NCBI GenBank assembly: GCA_964609825.1
Contig: CAZSSH010000002.1
Span: 496,001-560,000 of the forward strand
Length of the DNA stretch: 64,000 nt
Source of the DNA: CAZSSH01 sp964609825
GTDB taxonomy: Bacteria; Verrucomicrobiota; Lentisphaeria; Victivallales; Victivallaceae
Reading direction: 5' to 3'
This document shows, piece by piece, positions 7,948 through 16,163 of the stretch (position 1 is its first letter; the number at the start of each line of letters is the position of its first letter). The translations under genes were made by a program, and so were the position numbers. Under the pieces are notes generated by a model. That model had not been told where the DNA came from and made no database searches. It saw nothing but the letters and a program-made list of their open reading frames with translations.

Positions 7948-8046
7948 ATTGAGGCGGAGCAATCCCAAAAATGGTTTTTCCCGGTAAATCGGTCGGCGAT
8001 TAATCGGGATCATGATAAACATTGTTGACAGAGGAGATTTGTAATT

Positions 8047-8919
8047 ATGAAACATTCATCACTGGATTTGGCGGGGAAAGGAAAAAATTCGGCCCGGGAC
8101 ATCCGACCGGCGGCAGTCCGGATTCATTGTTTTACACTGATTGAGCTTTTGGTGGTAATTGCCATTATTGCCATACTGGCGGGAATGCTGTTGCCGTCGC
8201 TTAACAAGGCGCGCGGCAAGGCTCAGAGCGTTTCATGCGTGAGCCGTCTCAAGCAGATCGGGACCGCCGATGCCATGTATCAGGGCGATTACGGGTATTT
8301 TTGTCCGGGCGCCACTGCGATGGCTCCGGGAGTGTCGGGTGCGCCCAATCCGATGCAGATCTGGGCGGGGGAGCGTTTCAGCTCGGGGGGCTACTTTAAC
8401 AATTACTCTGAGCCGGGTTTTTTGACGCCGTATTTAAAGCGCGCCAATGCCGATACTTCCTTTGGCCGGGAGGTGGCCGGCAACGTTTTCTTTTGTACCG
8501 AGCCGTCGGTGCTGTCGTTGATTGAGGGCAGCGGCGCCACCGCGGCCAAAGCTCCCGGCAGCGGTCTCGGCGCCAACCTCAACATTCACGGCTGGATGAC
8601 CAGCACCACCAGCTATTTGATGGTCAAACCGGGGAAACTCCGGGCCTCGGAAATGGTCAGCTTTGCCGATCAGATGGGCGGGATGAGCAAGCTTGATACC
8701 GGGTCCAATTTTTGGGGTTACTCGCTCAATCACAAAAGCACCGCGTTTCGCCATGGCGGCCGGGCCAATGTGGCGTGGGCCGATGCGCATGTTTCCACCG
8801 ACGCTCCCGGATATATCGGCGACGGCGATCTGTATCGTCAATACAAGGTCGGCGGACTCGGACTCAATGTCGATGACGACCGCCTTTACAACCCCGCGTC
8901 GGTTTACACGGCGCAATAA
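8047..8919 (+). CDS. Pseudopilin-type protein heading the chelatase operon
   Basis: This 290-residue protein has a long basic leader of about 28 residues before FTLIELLVVIAIIAILAG, the prepilin cleavage/methylation signal and assembly helix. The globular part follows, with 'FRHGGRANVAWADAH' near the C-terminus, matching the H-X9-D(G/A) motif of the Lentisphaerota/Planctomycetota pseudopilin-like families. It should be processed by prepilin peptidase and displayed from the inner membrane. GAGGAG lies 10-12 nt before the ATG. It sits between a two-operator promoter and five tightly spaced membrane and chelatase genes, so it may serve the same uptake process, though such proteins are abundant in this phylum and the link could be incidental. 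Confidence 0.85.
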   Translation: MKHSSLDLAGKGKNSARDIRPAAVRIHCFTLIELLVVIAIIAILAGMLLPSLNKARGKAQSVSCVSRLKQIGTADAMYQGDYGYFCPGATAMAPGVSGAPNPMQIWAGERFSSGGYFNNYSEPGFLTPYLKRANADTSFGREVAGNVFFCTEPSVLSLIEGSGATAAKAPGSGLGANLNIHGWMTSTTSYLMVKPGKLRASEMVSFADQMGGMSKLDTGSNFWGYSLNHKSTAFRHGGRANVAWADAHVSTDAPGYIGDGDLYRQYKVGGLGLNVDDDRLYNPASVYTAQ

Positions 8920-8931
8920 AGGAGAAAAAAA

Positions 8932-9387
8932 ATGAAATATAAAACCTTGATTGTTTCGGGGATTCTGGCGGTTTCCGGTTTGGTGTATGCCTGTTGGCCT
9001 GCCGGGGACAATATGGCAAAGTATCAGGCCAATGCTTGCGAAGTTGCGCCCGAGCGGCGGCAGGAGTTGACGCAATTAATGAGCATTTTGGGGAATCTTT
9101 GCGGCAAGCGGGATTTCGGCACGATCGAAAAAGGATTTGTGATGACTGCCGCCGAGCGTCACGCGGCCGAGATGCTGGACGGCGCCGACCCGGTGGCGGA
9201 GAGTTTGAAATTGCTCAAAGAAAGTCACAAAAATATTGACTGGAGCAAGTTCGAAATCAACTCGTACCAAAATAATCCCAACCGGTTTGAGGTTGCGGCC
9301 AAAAACGCGGACGGCGCCAATTTGCTGCGCTTTACCTTCCGCCGCCGGGAGGGGAGTTATTATTTGGTCTCGATTTCGGCAGCATGA
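8932..9387 (+). CDS. Small secreted protein, possible lipoprotein
   Basis: This 151-residue protein has an N-terminal signal (MKYKTLIVSGILAVSGLVYA) followed directly by Cys-21, so a lipoprotein cleavage (VYA-C) is plausible. The mature domain has two helices and a C-terminal sheet ending in 'LLRFTFRRREGSYYLVSISA', the pattern of small NTF2- or DUF4019-like periplasmic proteins. AAGGAG precedes the ATG. It lies 12 nt after the pseudopilin and 15 nt before the membrane gene at 9403, indicating one transcript. A role as periplasmic ligand carrier for the downstream chelatase is a guess; no haem ligand motif is evident. Confidence 0.75.
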   Translation: MKYKTLIVSGILAVSGLVYACWPAGDNMAKYQANACEVAPERRQELTQLMSILGNLCGKRDFGTIEKGFVMTAAERHAAEMLDGADPVAESLKLLKESHKNIDWSKFEINSYQNNPNRFEVAAKNADGANLLRFTFRRREGSYYLVSISAA

Positions 9388-9402
9388 CAAGGGAGTTGGC
9401 AA

Positions 9403-10119
9403 ATGGAGTATTTTATCGCATTGGTGCTTGCGGTGGCCGCTTTGATGAGCTTTGCCAAGCTGGCGCTGCTGCCCGGCAAGTACACTGTGTTGCTGGCGGC
9501 GGCACTGGCCGGGATCACCTTTATGTTTGGGGATTTTCTGGCGCGCTCAAGCATGAGTCAAATCAAGCTTAAACTTTTGAGCATCGATGCCTTGCGCGAT
9601 TGGTGCATGCTGCTGGTGATCCAGGAGTTTTTGATCTGTATCGCGGCATCGCGGCTGCTTGCGGATGTCGAGTCTGGCAGCAAAACGCGGAGGACGGGTT
9701 GGTTTGCTTTGTTGCCGTCGGTGCTGCTGGCGCCGGGAGTGATCTACCTCAAAATGCTCTGTTTCAACTATTTTTTGCGCTACGATTTTTTTACCCTTAC
9801 CATGGTGCTGGCCCTGACGGTTTTTTGGCTTGCCGTCGGGGCCGGCGCCCTTTTCCGCCGACTGGGGCGTGACCGCCAAGCGTGGATCGAGCGGTTGCTG
9901 CAAGGGGAGTTGCTGCTGCTGGCGCTGGGAATTTTTCTCCCGGTGGCGGCCAAAGCGCAAATGGTGCCGCCGTCGGGAGAACATCTTAATTGGGAGCAAT
10001 TGCTGCTTTTTGCCGGGGTGTTTGCACTGGCGGTCTCGCTGCTGACGTTGTTTTTTAGCCGGTATCAAAAATATAAACAAAGGAAAATGTTTCATGCACT
10101 ACATTACCCAGATGCTTAA
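9403..10119 (+). CDS. Polytopic inner-membrane protein of the chelatase operon (HmuT position)
   Basis: This 238-residue protein has about six hydrophobic segments (roughly 3-22, 27-48, 66-85, 100-122, 128-150, 168-185, 203-222) and short basic loops, placing it in the inner membrane. I cannot assign the family from sequence alone. By context it occupies the place of the unnamed membrane protein that accompanies the CobN-like, ExbB-like and DUF2149 proteins in HmuSTUV-type haem operons and in related clusters of other anaerobes. Its end overlaps the next gene by 26 nt, showing tight coupling. GGGAG lies 8 nt before the ATG. Confidence 0.75.
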   Translation: MEYFIALVLAVAALMSFAKLALLPGKYTVLLAAALAGITFMFGDFLARSSMSQIKLKLLSIDALRDWCMLLVIQEFLICIAASRLLADVESGSKTRRTGWFALLPSVLLAPGVIYLKMLCFNYFLRYDFFTLTMVLALTVFWLAVGAGALFRRLGRDRQAWIERLLQGELLLLALGIFLPVAAKAQMVPPSGEHLNWEQLLLFAGVFALAVSLLTLFFSRYQKYKQRKMFHALHYPDA

Positions 10120-10684
10120 TTGGATCTCCGAGAGTTTGCTCTTGCCGGTGATCGTCCTGTTGCTGATCGCTTTGGGCGGCGCATTGATTGCGCTGGGGAG
10201 CTTTGCCTCCACCGCGCTGGCCGCGTTACGCGAAAAAAAACGCAGCAAAGAATTGCTTGCACGTCTCGCCGCCGGTGGTACGGTGACCGCCGGCGACCAC
10301 TGCGGCTTTGCCGTCCATGCGGCCATATTGGAGCGGCATGATTGGGATGAGCTAACGTGTGAAAAATTCATCAGCGATTTGCAGTCTCAGCACGACCGGG
10401 AGCTTGAGCGCGCCCGCTTCATGACCAAAATCGGTCCGATGCTCGGATTGATGGGGACGTTGATCCCGATGGGGCCGGCGCTGGCCGGTCTGGCTTCGGG
10501 CGACATCGGCTCCATGGCGTACAATATGCAAATCGCCTTTGCGACCACCGTCGCCGGCTGTGTGGTGGCGGGGATCGGCCTTTTGGTTTACTCGGTCAAA
10601 AAGCATTATTTTAATGATGAAATCTCGGATTTGATCTATCTCTTGGAGCTCAAAAAACGGGAGATGAGCCATGCAAAGAATTGA
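10094..10684 (+). CDS. MotA/TolQ/ExbB-type proton channel protein
   Basis: This 196-residue protein carries the family signature in its second half: 'TKIGPMLGLMGTLIPMGPAL' and 'FATTVAGCVVAGIGLLVYS', the two pore helices of ExbB/TolQ proteins. An N-terminal membrane helix (about 14-40) precedes a cytoplasmic segment. These proteins use the proton gradient to drive a partner in the periplasm. Here the likely partner is the membrane-anchored CobN-like chelatase encoded 330 nt downstream, as in HmuU-HmuS systems. It overlaps the flanking genes by 26 nt and 14 nt. Confidence 0.85.
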   Translation: MHYITQMLNWISESLLLPVIVLLLIALGGALIALGSFASTALAALREKKRSKELLARLAAGGTVTAGDHCGFAVHAAILERHDWDELTCEKFISDLQSQHDRELERARFMTKIGPMLGLMGTLIPMGPALAGLASGDIGSMAYNMQIAFATTVAGCVVAGIGLLVYSVKKHYFNDEISDLIYLLELKKREMSHAKN

Positions 10685-11012
10685 TCGCTTCCGCCGCTCC
10701 CGCATGGAGGAAGACGCCGATCCGCTGACCGGGCTGGTTAATTTGTTTGACGTGGCCATGGTGTTTGCGGTGGCCTTGATGGTGGCCTTTGCCATCCAGA
10801 GCCGGATGACCGAGTTTTTTACCGCCGAGGATGCGACGTTCGTCAAAAACGCGGGCACCGATAACATGGAGATCATCGTCAAAAAAGACAATAAAGTTAC
10901 CCGTTACAAGTCGGAGCAGACCTCCGGCAGCGGCAAAGGCCGCCGGGTCGGAATCGCTTATCAACTGGAAAACGGGGAAGTCATTTACGTCCCCGAGGGA
11001 GAGTCCAAATAA
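10671..11012 (+). CDS. DUF2149 protein, ExbD-like partner of the channel
   Basis: This 113-residue protein begins with a charged cytoplasmic tail, then 'DPLTGLVNLFDVAMVFAVALMVAF', the DUF2149 signature with an Asp inside or at the edge of the single membrane helix, comparable to the proton-relay Asp of ExbD/TolR. A small periplasmic domain follows. It is the expected companion of the ExbB-like protein just upstream (14-nt overlap), and its TAA overlaps the ATG of the chelatase gene. In Bacteroidota the equivalent protein is HmuV. Confidence 0.82.
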   Translation: MQRIDRFRRSRMEEDADPLTGLVNLFDVAMVFAVALMVAFAIQSRMTEFFTAEDATFVKNAGTDNMEIIVKKDNKVTRYKSEQTSGSGKGRRVGIAYQLENGEVIYVPEGESK

Positions 11013-12169
11013 TGTTGCATTGGAGTCATAAATTATCCGCCGTATTGATGGTTGCGGCGGTTGTCGTCATCTTGGCGGGAGCGTTGGTTTACGAGCGTTG
11101 CTTTGGCGAAACGCGGGTTGCTTTGGTCAATTATCCCGACTATGTCGCAGCTCCGCTCCTGGATCAGCCGCTGCCGTCCAAGGTCCGGGTGGATCCTGTC
11201 AAGTGGACCGAAAAAAGCGGTAATGAGCTTAAAAATTATGATATGATTATTTTTTTCGGAATGGGGCTTAATTTTACGCCGGAGCAGCGGCAAATCGTGG
11301 ATAAGCTGACCGTCCCCGTGTATGTCACAGCCTCCACCCGCAAGGAAACCTTGATCAACACGGTCCCTGTGGCCAAACAACCGGAGTTTCGCGCTTATTT
11401 TTCCGGCGGGCGTGAGAATTTCCGGCGGATGCTCCAATTTATCCGTGTCGAGCTGCACGGTAAAAAATACTTTGCCGACGCGGTGGAGCCTGCCAAACAA
11501 GTACCCGACTCCGGCTTTTATCATCTTGACGAGGAGATGATGTTTGCCGATTATGCCGATTACCTTAAATGGTACCGCGCCAGCAAATTTTATATTCCGG
11601 GCGCGCCCACGGTGGCCTTGATTTCGGGCAACGGCAACAACGACATCGGAGCTGTCATCCGGGCGCTGCACCAACGCAAGCTCAATGCCGTCGCCATGAC
11701 CGGCGTCGGCCGCGATTTAAAAATGCTGCGTCAGGTCGATCCCGATCTGGTGATTTATTTTCCGCACGGGCGGCTGGCCATGGACAAACCGGAGGAGGCA
11801 ATTGCATATCTAACGCAAAAAAACATCCCGCTGCTGTGCCCGATTAAAGTCAATCAGCTTTACCGTGATTTTACCCGCGACCAGCGCGGGATGACCGGCG
11901 GCATGCTGAGCCAGAGTGTGATCATGCCGGAGCTGGACGGCGGCGCGGTGCCGTTTGTGTTGTCGGCATTGTTTGTCAATCAACGCGGCTTGCAGGAATT
12001 CAGGATTATCCCCGACCGGTTGGAGAAATTCACCGATCTCGCCGCCAAGTTTGCGGCTCTCAAGCGTATGGACAACAAAGAAAAAAAAAATTGCCGTCAT
12101 CTATTACAAGGAGCCGGGCAAAAACGCAATGGTCGCAAGCGGTTTGGAGGTCGGCGACTCGTTGTTTAA
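11012..12169 (+). CDS. CobN-like chelatase, N-terminal part (frame interrupted at an A10 run)
   Basis: This frame gives a membrane helix near residues 8-28 (LSAVLMVAAVVVILAGALVY) and then a CobN-family N-terminal region up to about residue 359 ('VALISGNGNNDIGAVIRALH', 'VNQRGLQEFRIIPDRLEKFTDLAAKFAALKRM'). Family-like sequence then stops at the A10 run 12081-12090. The remaining 25 or so codons are out of frame until the stop at 12169. The continuation is in the +1 frame (next entry). Joined, the protein is about 1298 residues, normal for CobN/HmuS. The start overlaps the DUF2149 stop (TAATG). CobN-family proteins insert or, in HmuS, are reported to remove a metal from a tetrapyrrole. This one would sit in the periplasm, anchored at its N-terminus. 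Confidence 0.8.
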   Translation: MLHWSHKLSAVLMVAAVVVILAGALVYERCFGETRVALVNYPDYVAAPLLDQPLPSKVRVDPVKWTEKSGNELKNYDMIIFFGMGLNFTPEQRQIVDKLTVPVYVTASTRKETLINTVPVAKQPEFRAYFSGGRENFRRMLQFIRVELHGKKYFADAVEPAKQVPDSGFYHLDEEMMFADYADYLKWYRASKFYIPGAPTVALISGNGNNDIGAVIRALHQRKLNAVAMTGVGRDLKMLRQVDPDLVIYFPHGRLAMDKPEEAIAYLTQKNIPLLCPIKVNQLYRDFTRDQRGMTGGMLSQSVIMPELDGGAVPFVLSALFVNQRGLQEFRIIPDRLEKFTDLAAKFAALKRMDNKEKKNCRHLLQGAGQKRNGRKRFGGRRLVV

Positions 12170-14909
12170 TTTTCTAAAAAATCTGGAGAAAAACGGTTAC
12201 AACACCGGCAACCTTCCCGGCTCGGCCAAAGAGCTCAACCAAATGATTCAAGACCATGCCTCGGTATTTAACGCCTACGCCGTCGGCGCCGAGGCCGGTT
12301 TTATGGCGCAGGCCGACCCGGTTAAGATGGACGGCAAAGAGTTTGAGAGATGGGCGCGTCAGGCGATGCCCGCGGATTTGTTTGCCGAGGCCGTCGCCGC
12401 CCACGGTCCGGTCCCGGAGGTCATCCCGCTTCCCAACTTGCGTTTCGGCAATGTTTTGCTGCTGCCGCAGGGGGCGGCAGGCTCGGGCGCGAGCGAAAAT
12501 ACCGTCGTCCACGGCGTCAAACAAATTCCGCCTTATCGCTATCAGGCCAACTATTTTTATTGCCGCTACGGATTCAAGGCCGATGCCATCATGCATTTCG
12601 GCACTCACGGCAGCATGGAGTTCACCCCTTACAAGCAAGTGGCGCTCTCGTCTTATGACTGGCCGGATATTTTGATCGGCGATCTGCCGCACTATTATTT
12701 GTACGTGACCAATAATATCGGCGAGGCGTTGATCGCCAAGCGCCGGAGTTATGCCACCATGGTGAGTCATATCTCCGCGCCGTTTATGAACTCCGGGTCC
12801 TACGGCAAGCTCGCCGGGCTTGACGACAAGATGAATCACTATCAAGTCGCCGCCGAGCCTGCACTCAAGCAGGAATACCTTGACGGCATCGTTGCTCTGG
12901 TCAAAGAGCTCGGGATTGACAAAGAGTTTCAATTCTCCGGCGGTTTTGCGGAGGGAAAATTGTCCGATGACGATTTTGCGATGTTGCACAGTTATTTGCA
13001 CGAGTCGCAAAACAGCAATGTCAACCGCGGCCTTTATGTGCTTGGCCGCCCGTACTCGGAGGCGGAGGCGACTGAAACCGCCCGCATCATGGCGCAGGAG
13101 CCGCTCGCTTTGGAGATTTTTATGGCCGACGTCAAAAACAATCTGGTAGACGCCGCCAAACGCGATGACAAGGTGTTTTTTGACAATCATTATCTTAAAA
13201 AAGCCGCCGCCTTGATTGATGACGCTTTGGCCGACCCGGAGCACTCGCAAGGCAAATTGGGCGCTGTCGCTGTGGAGTACCGGCGCAATCTTTTGTCTTC
13301 GACCGAGGCCGAATTGGCGGCCTTGATCAATGCGTTTGACGGCGGCTTTTTGCTTCCCTCTCCGGGGGGCGACCCGGTGGCGAACCCCGCCGCCGTCCCG
13401 GCCGGCCGCAATCTCTACGGGATCGACCCTGATCGCACGCCGACCCGCGAGAGCTTCAACGCGGGCAAAAAACTCGGTCAGGCGCTGATCGACCAAAAAC
13501 TCAAGGAGACCAAAGAATTCCCCCAAAAAGTTGCTTTTTCGCTGTGGGGCGGCGAATTCATCCGCACGCAGGGCTCCGATATCGGCGAAATCTTTTTTCT
13601 CCTCGGTGTCGAGCCGGTGTGGGATTCCCGCGGCCGGGTGGTTGATATTTCGCTGATTCCGCTGGAGAAACTCGGTCGGCCGCGCATCGACGTGGTGGTG
13701 CAGACCTCGGGGCAGTTTCGCGGCGCGGCGACGAGCCGGATGCGGCTGATCGACAAGGCGGTGCAACTGGCCGCGCAGGATACCGCTGGCGGGCAGCGCA
13801 ATTTTGTCCGGGAAAACACCTTGGCGGGAGCGGCCAGGCTCGTCGAGTCGGGGATGTCGCCCGAAGAAGCAAAAACTTTTGCCGCCGCGCGGATTTTCGG
13901 CGGGCTCAACGGCGCCTTCGGCACCAATATGACGGGGATGATCCAGTCGGGTGACCAGTGGGACGATCCGGCCGTCCTCGCCGAGCGCTATCTTCACAAC
14001 ATGGGGGCCTTGTATACCGACTCTCACTGGGGCGAGTCGGTCAAGGGGGTTTTTGAGAGTGCCCTTATCAATACCGACGCCGTCGTCCAGTCGCGCTCGT
14101 CCAATACCTGGGGGCCGCTGTCGCTCGACCATGTGTACGAGTTTACCGGCGGCATCAGCATGGCGGTCAAAAAAGTGACGGGCAAACTGCCAGACGCCTA
14201 CTTTAACGATATGCGCACTCCCGGCCGCGGTCGCATCCAGCCGGTCGCCGAGGCGGCGATGATTGAGGCGCGCACCACGGTTTTGAACCCCAAATATGTG
14301 AAAGAGATGCTGGAGGAGGGGCCGAGCGCCGCCGGACAGTTTGCCGAAGTTATGCGCAACACCTACGGCTGGGAAGTCACCCGCCCCGGGATGATCAAGG
14401 ACCACTTGTGGGAAGAGTACAAAAAGGTCTATGTCGATGACTCCTTAAACCTCAACGTCCGCGAATTTTTTGACCGCGAAAATCCGTATGCGTTTCAGGA
14501 GATCACCGGCGTGATGCTGGAAACAATCCGCAAAGGCTATTGGAAAGCGAGCCCGCAAACCGTCAAAGAGATTGCCGGGGCGCACGTCGCATCGGTCAAT
14601 CAATTCGGCGCCGGTTGCAGCAATTATGTCTGCAATAATCCCAAAATCCGGGAAATGATTGCCGAAACGTTGGCCGGCAGTCCGGCATTGAGTAATTATC
14701 AGCGGCAAATTGATCACGTTTTGAATGCACCCGCGGCCAAACCGGATGAAGTCTCGGGGCGCACGCTCAAAGAGGAGAAAATCTCGGCTGAAACACCCGC
14801 CCCGGCGGAGGATTCCGCCGGGCGCGCCCAATGGCTGATTGCCGCGATTGCGGCCGCTGTTGTATTAATTGTCATCGCAGGCGGACGGCGCAAACGGCAC
14901 CGGATTTAA
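12090..14909 (+). CDS. CobN-like (HmuS-like) chelatase, main catalytic part
   Basis: Family-like sequence resumes at 12090 (IAVIYYKEPGKNAM) in the +1 frame and runs 939 residues. 'MHFGTHGSMEFTPYKQVALS', then DWPDILIGDLPHYYLYVTNN and 'EALIAKRRSYATMVSH', is the CobN/BchH/HmuS chelatase core. The conserved His of GTHG is at about residue 532 of the joined protein. The C-terminus ends with a membrane helix (WLIAAIAAAVVLIVIAGG) and basic residues, so both ends are anchored and the body should be periplasmic, unlike cytosolic CobN of B12 synthesis. No in-frame start codon lies at 12090; ATG 12129 after AAGGAG is the first candidate if translated alone. With ExbB-like and DUF2149 partners it best fits energy-linked tetrapyrrole demetallation or metallation at the membrane. 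Confidence 0.82.
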   Translation: MAVIYYKEPGKNAMVASGLEVGDSLFNFLKNLEKNGYNTGNLPGSAKELNQMIQDHASVFNAYAVGAEAGFMAQADPVKMDGKEFERWARQAMPADLFAEAVAAHGPVPEVIPLPNLRFGNVLLLPQGAAGSGASENTVVHGVKQIPPYRYQANYFYCRYGFKADAIMHFGTHGSMEFTPYKQVALSSYDWPDILIGDLPHYYLYVTNNIGEALIAKRRSYATMVSHISAPFMNSGSYGKLAGLDDKMNHYQVAAEPALKQEYLDGIVALVKELGIDKEFQFSGGFAEGKLSDDDFAMLHSYLHESQNSNVNRGLYVLGRPYSEAEATETARIMAQEPLALEIFMADVKNNLVDAAKRDDKVFFDNHYLKKAAALIDDALADPEHSQGKLGAVAVEYRRNLLSSTEAELAALINAFDGGFLLPSPGGDPVANPAAVPAGRNLYGIDPDRTPTRESFNAGKKLGQALIDQKLKETKEFPQKVAFSLWGGEFIRTQGSDIGEIFFLLGVEPVWDSRGRVVDISLIPLEKLGRPRIDVVVQTSGQFRGAATSRMRLIDKAVQLAAQDTAGGQRNFVRENTLAGAARLVESGMSPEEAKTFAAARIFGGLNGAFGTNMTGMIQSGDQWDDPAVLAERYLHNMGALYTDSHWGESVKGVFESALINTDAVVQSRSSNTWGPLSLDHVYEFTGGISMAVKKVTGKLPDAYFNDMRTPGRGRIQPVAEAAMIEARTTVLNPKYVKEMLEEGPSAAGQFAEVMRNTYGWEVTRPGMIKDHLWEEYKKVYVDDSLNLNVREFFDRENPYAFQEITGVMLETIRKGYWKASPQTVKEIAGAHVASVNQFGAGCSNYVCNNPKIREMIAETLAGSPALSNYQRQIDHVLNAPAAKPDEVSGRTLKEEKISAETPAPAEDSAGRAQWLIAAIAAAVVLIVIAGGRRKRHRI

Positions 14910-14969
14910 AATAACGGAAAAATAACGGCGAAAATGTTGCTTTGGGCCGTCATTTAGTTGAAGTTATTG

Positions 14970-15569
14970 TCAGTAAAAGACTTTGACGCGGTCATTGACC
15001 GGCGCGAATTCTTTGTTTCCCGCCGGAGCCAAGGGTTTGCCGAAGGGCATTTGGGCGATCAGCCGCCAGCTGGCCGGGAGGTCAAAGGCTTGTTTTACCC
15101 CGTCGTCAATCAGCGGATTGTAGTGTTGCAAGCTCGCACCCAGCCCTTCGGCCTCGAGGAGCGACCAGACGGCAAACTGGAGCATGCCGTTGGCTTGCTC
15201 GGCCCAGACCGGGAAATTGCGGCTGTACAAGGGGTATTGCTTCATCAAGCTTTCGGTGATCGCGGTTTCGTCAAAGTAGAGGATCGTCCCGTAACCGGCG
15301 GCGAATCCGGCGATTTTTTGGCTGGTCGCCGGGAGGTTTTCGGCCGGGGTTAAGGGCGTGACGGCGTTGAGCGCCATCGTCCAAACGTTGCGGTGATGCT
15401 CCCCAAACAGTACGACGGCGCGCTGGCTCTGGTTGTTGAATGCCGAGGGCACGTGCTGCACAGCGCTTTTGACGATGTCAACGACGGTTTGCGGATGGAC
15501 GATCTCTTCGCTGCCGATCGCGTAAACGGTACGGCGGCCGATCATGGCCGAGACAAAACTTTTGGACAT
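14970..15569 (-). CDS. Nitroreductase-family FMN protein
   Basis: This 199-residue protein begins MSKSFVSAMIGRRTVYAIG and has 'SAFNNQSQRAVVLFGEHH', the FMN-binding start of the small nitroreductase subgroup that includes yeast Hbn1/Frm2-type and Bacillus YdgI-type proteins. Length and the ending 'MPFGKPLAPAGNKEF...RVKVFY' fit that subgroup. It should be a cytosolic dimeric NAD(P)H-dependent flavin reductase for nitro or quinone compounds. The start has a strong GGAGGTGA ribosome-binding site 5 nt upstream. It is the last gene of the leftward series and is convergent with the chelatase gene. Confidence 0.88.
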   Translation of the reverse strand: MSKSFVSAMIGRRTVYAIGSEEIVHPQTVVDIVKSAVQHVPSAFNNQSQRAVVLFGEHHRNVWTMALNAVTPLTPAENLPATSQKIAGFAAGYGTILYFDETAITESLMKQYPLYSRNFPVWAEQANGMLQFAVWSLLEAEGLGASLQHYNPLIDDGVKQAFDLPASWRLIAQMPFGKPLAPAGNKEFAPVNDRVKVFY

Positions 15570-15631
15570 AATTCACCTCCAAATTTCCGGGTAATACGCT
15601 GCCGTTTTGTCTTTTGACCTACGGTGCAGAC

Positions 15632-16150
15632 TTAAAACAGCTCTTTGCGGCGGCGCTTTACTTCTTCGGTTGCCAAATTAATGATTTTGAGCAGATTCTC
15701 TTCGCGCGCCTCGGGACTCATCGCCAAAAAGCTGGCCATAATCGCATTTTCTTTGTCGGTCAAACTTTTGTACTCTAAGGGCGTCGCCTGACCGGAGATG
15801 CGCTGAAAGTTTTTGAGCATGGTCTCCTTGTCAAAATCGGCCAAGGCGTCAAAGACGTCGAGCAAAATCTTTTGGTCGCAGCTCATTTCCACCAGCTCAT
15901 GGTGCCGCCGGTACGGTTTGCCGATGCGCGGCGGCTCGGTGGTATTCATCGCCTCCGGCCCCGAGAGATAAGGGGCCAGTACCGGCGAAAGCTTGGTCCA
16001 GGTTTCTTCTTTGATGATGTTGGTTTGCTTGGTGATATAGTCGCGCAAAATGTCGATGCGGATGCCGGTTGACTTGGACAACTCGGTGATCGACAAGGCT
16101 TCGGCGCATTTCTCTAGTGATCGGGCAATATCATCGGTGATTTTCTTCAT
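15632..16150 (-). CDS. Small HTH-containing protein of unknown role
   Basis: This 172-residue protein has an N-terminal helix-turn-helix-like region (about 15-45: 'ALSITELSKSTGIRIDILRDYITKQ') similar to XRE-type DNA-binding domains. A helical, charged C-terminal half follows, ending 'EEVKRRRKELF'. It may be a transcription regulator without a recognised ligand domain. ATG 16150 is preferred because AGGAAG lies 7-8 nt upstream and the longer version overlaps the preceding gene. It starts 13 nt after the stop of the 16164-17804 gene, so the two are probably cotranscribed. Confidence 0.7.
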   Translation of the reverse strand: MKKITDDIARSLEKCAEALSITELSKSTGIRIDILRDYITKQTNIIKEETWTKLSPVLAPYLSGPEAMNTTEPPRIGKPYRRHHELVEMSCDQKILLDVFDALADFDKETMLKNFQRISGQATPLEYKSLTDKENAIMASFLAMSPEAREENLLKIINLATEEVKRRRKELF

Positions 16151-16163
16151 AAATTTCTTCCTG

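Noticed and set aside
12174..14405. A 743-codon antisense frame inside the chelatase gene
   Set aside because: It mirrors a GC-rich gene with clear CobN motifs; its own sequence is Arg/His-rich and has no recognisable domain.
14910..14969. Terminator between the convergent chelatase and nitroreductase genes
   Set aside because: Only a weak ACGGC/GCCGT pairing with a 16-nt loop and no T run is present.
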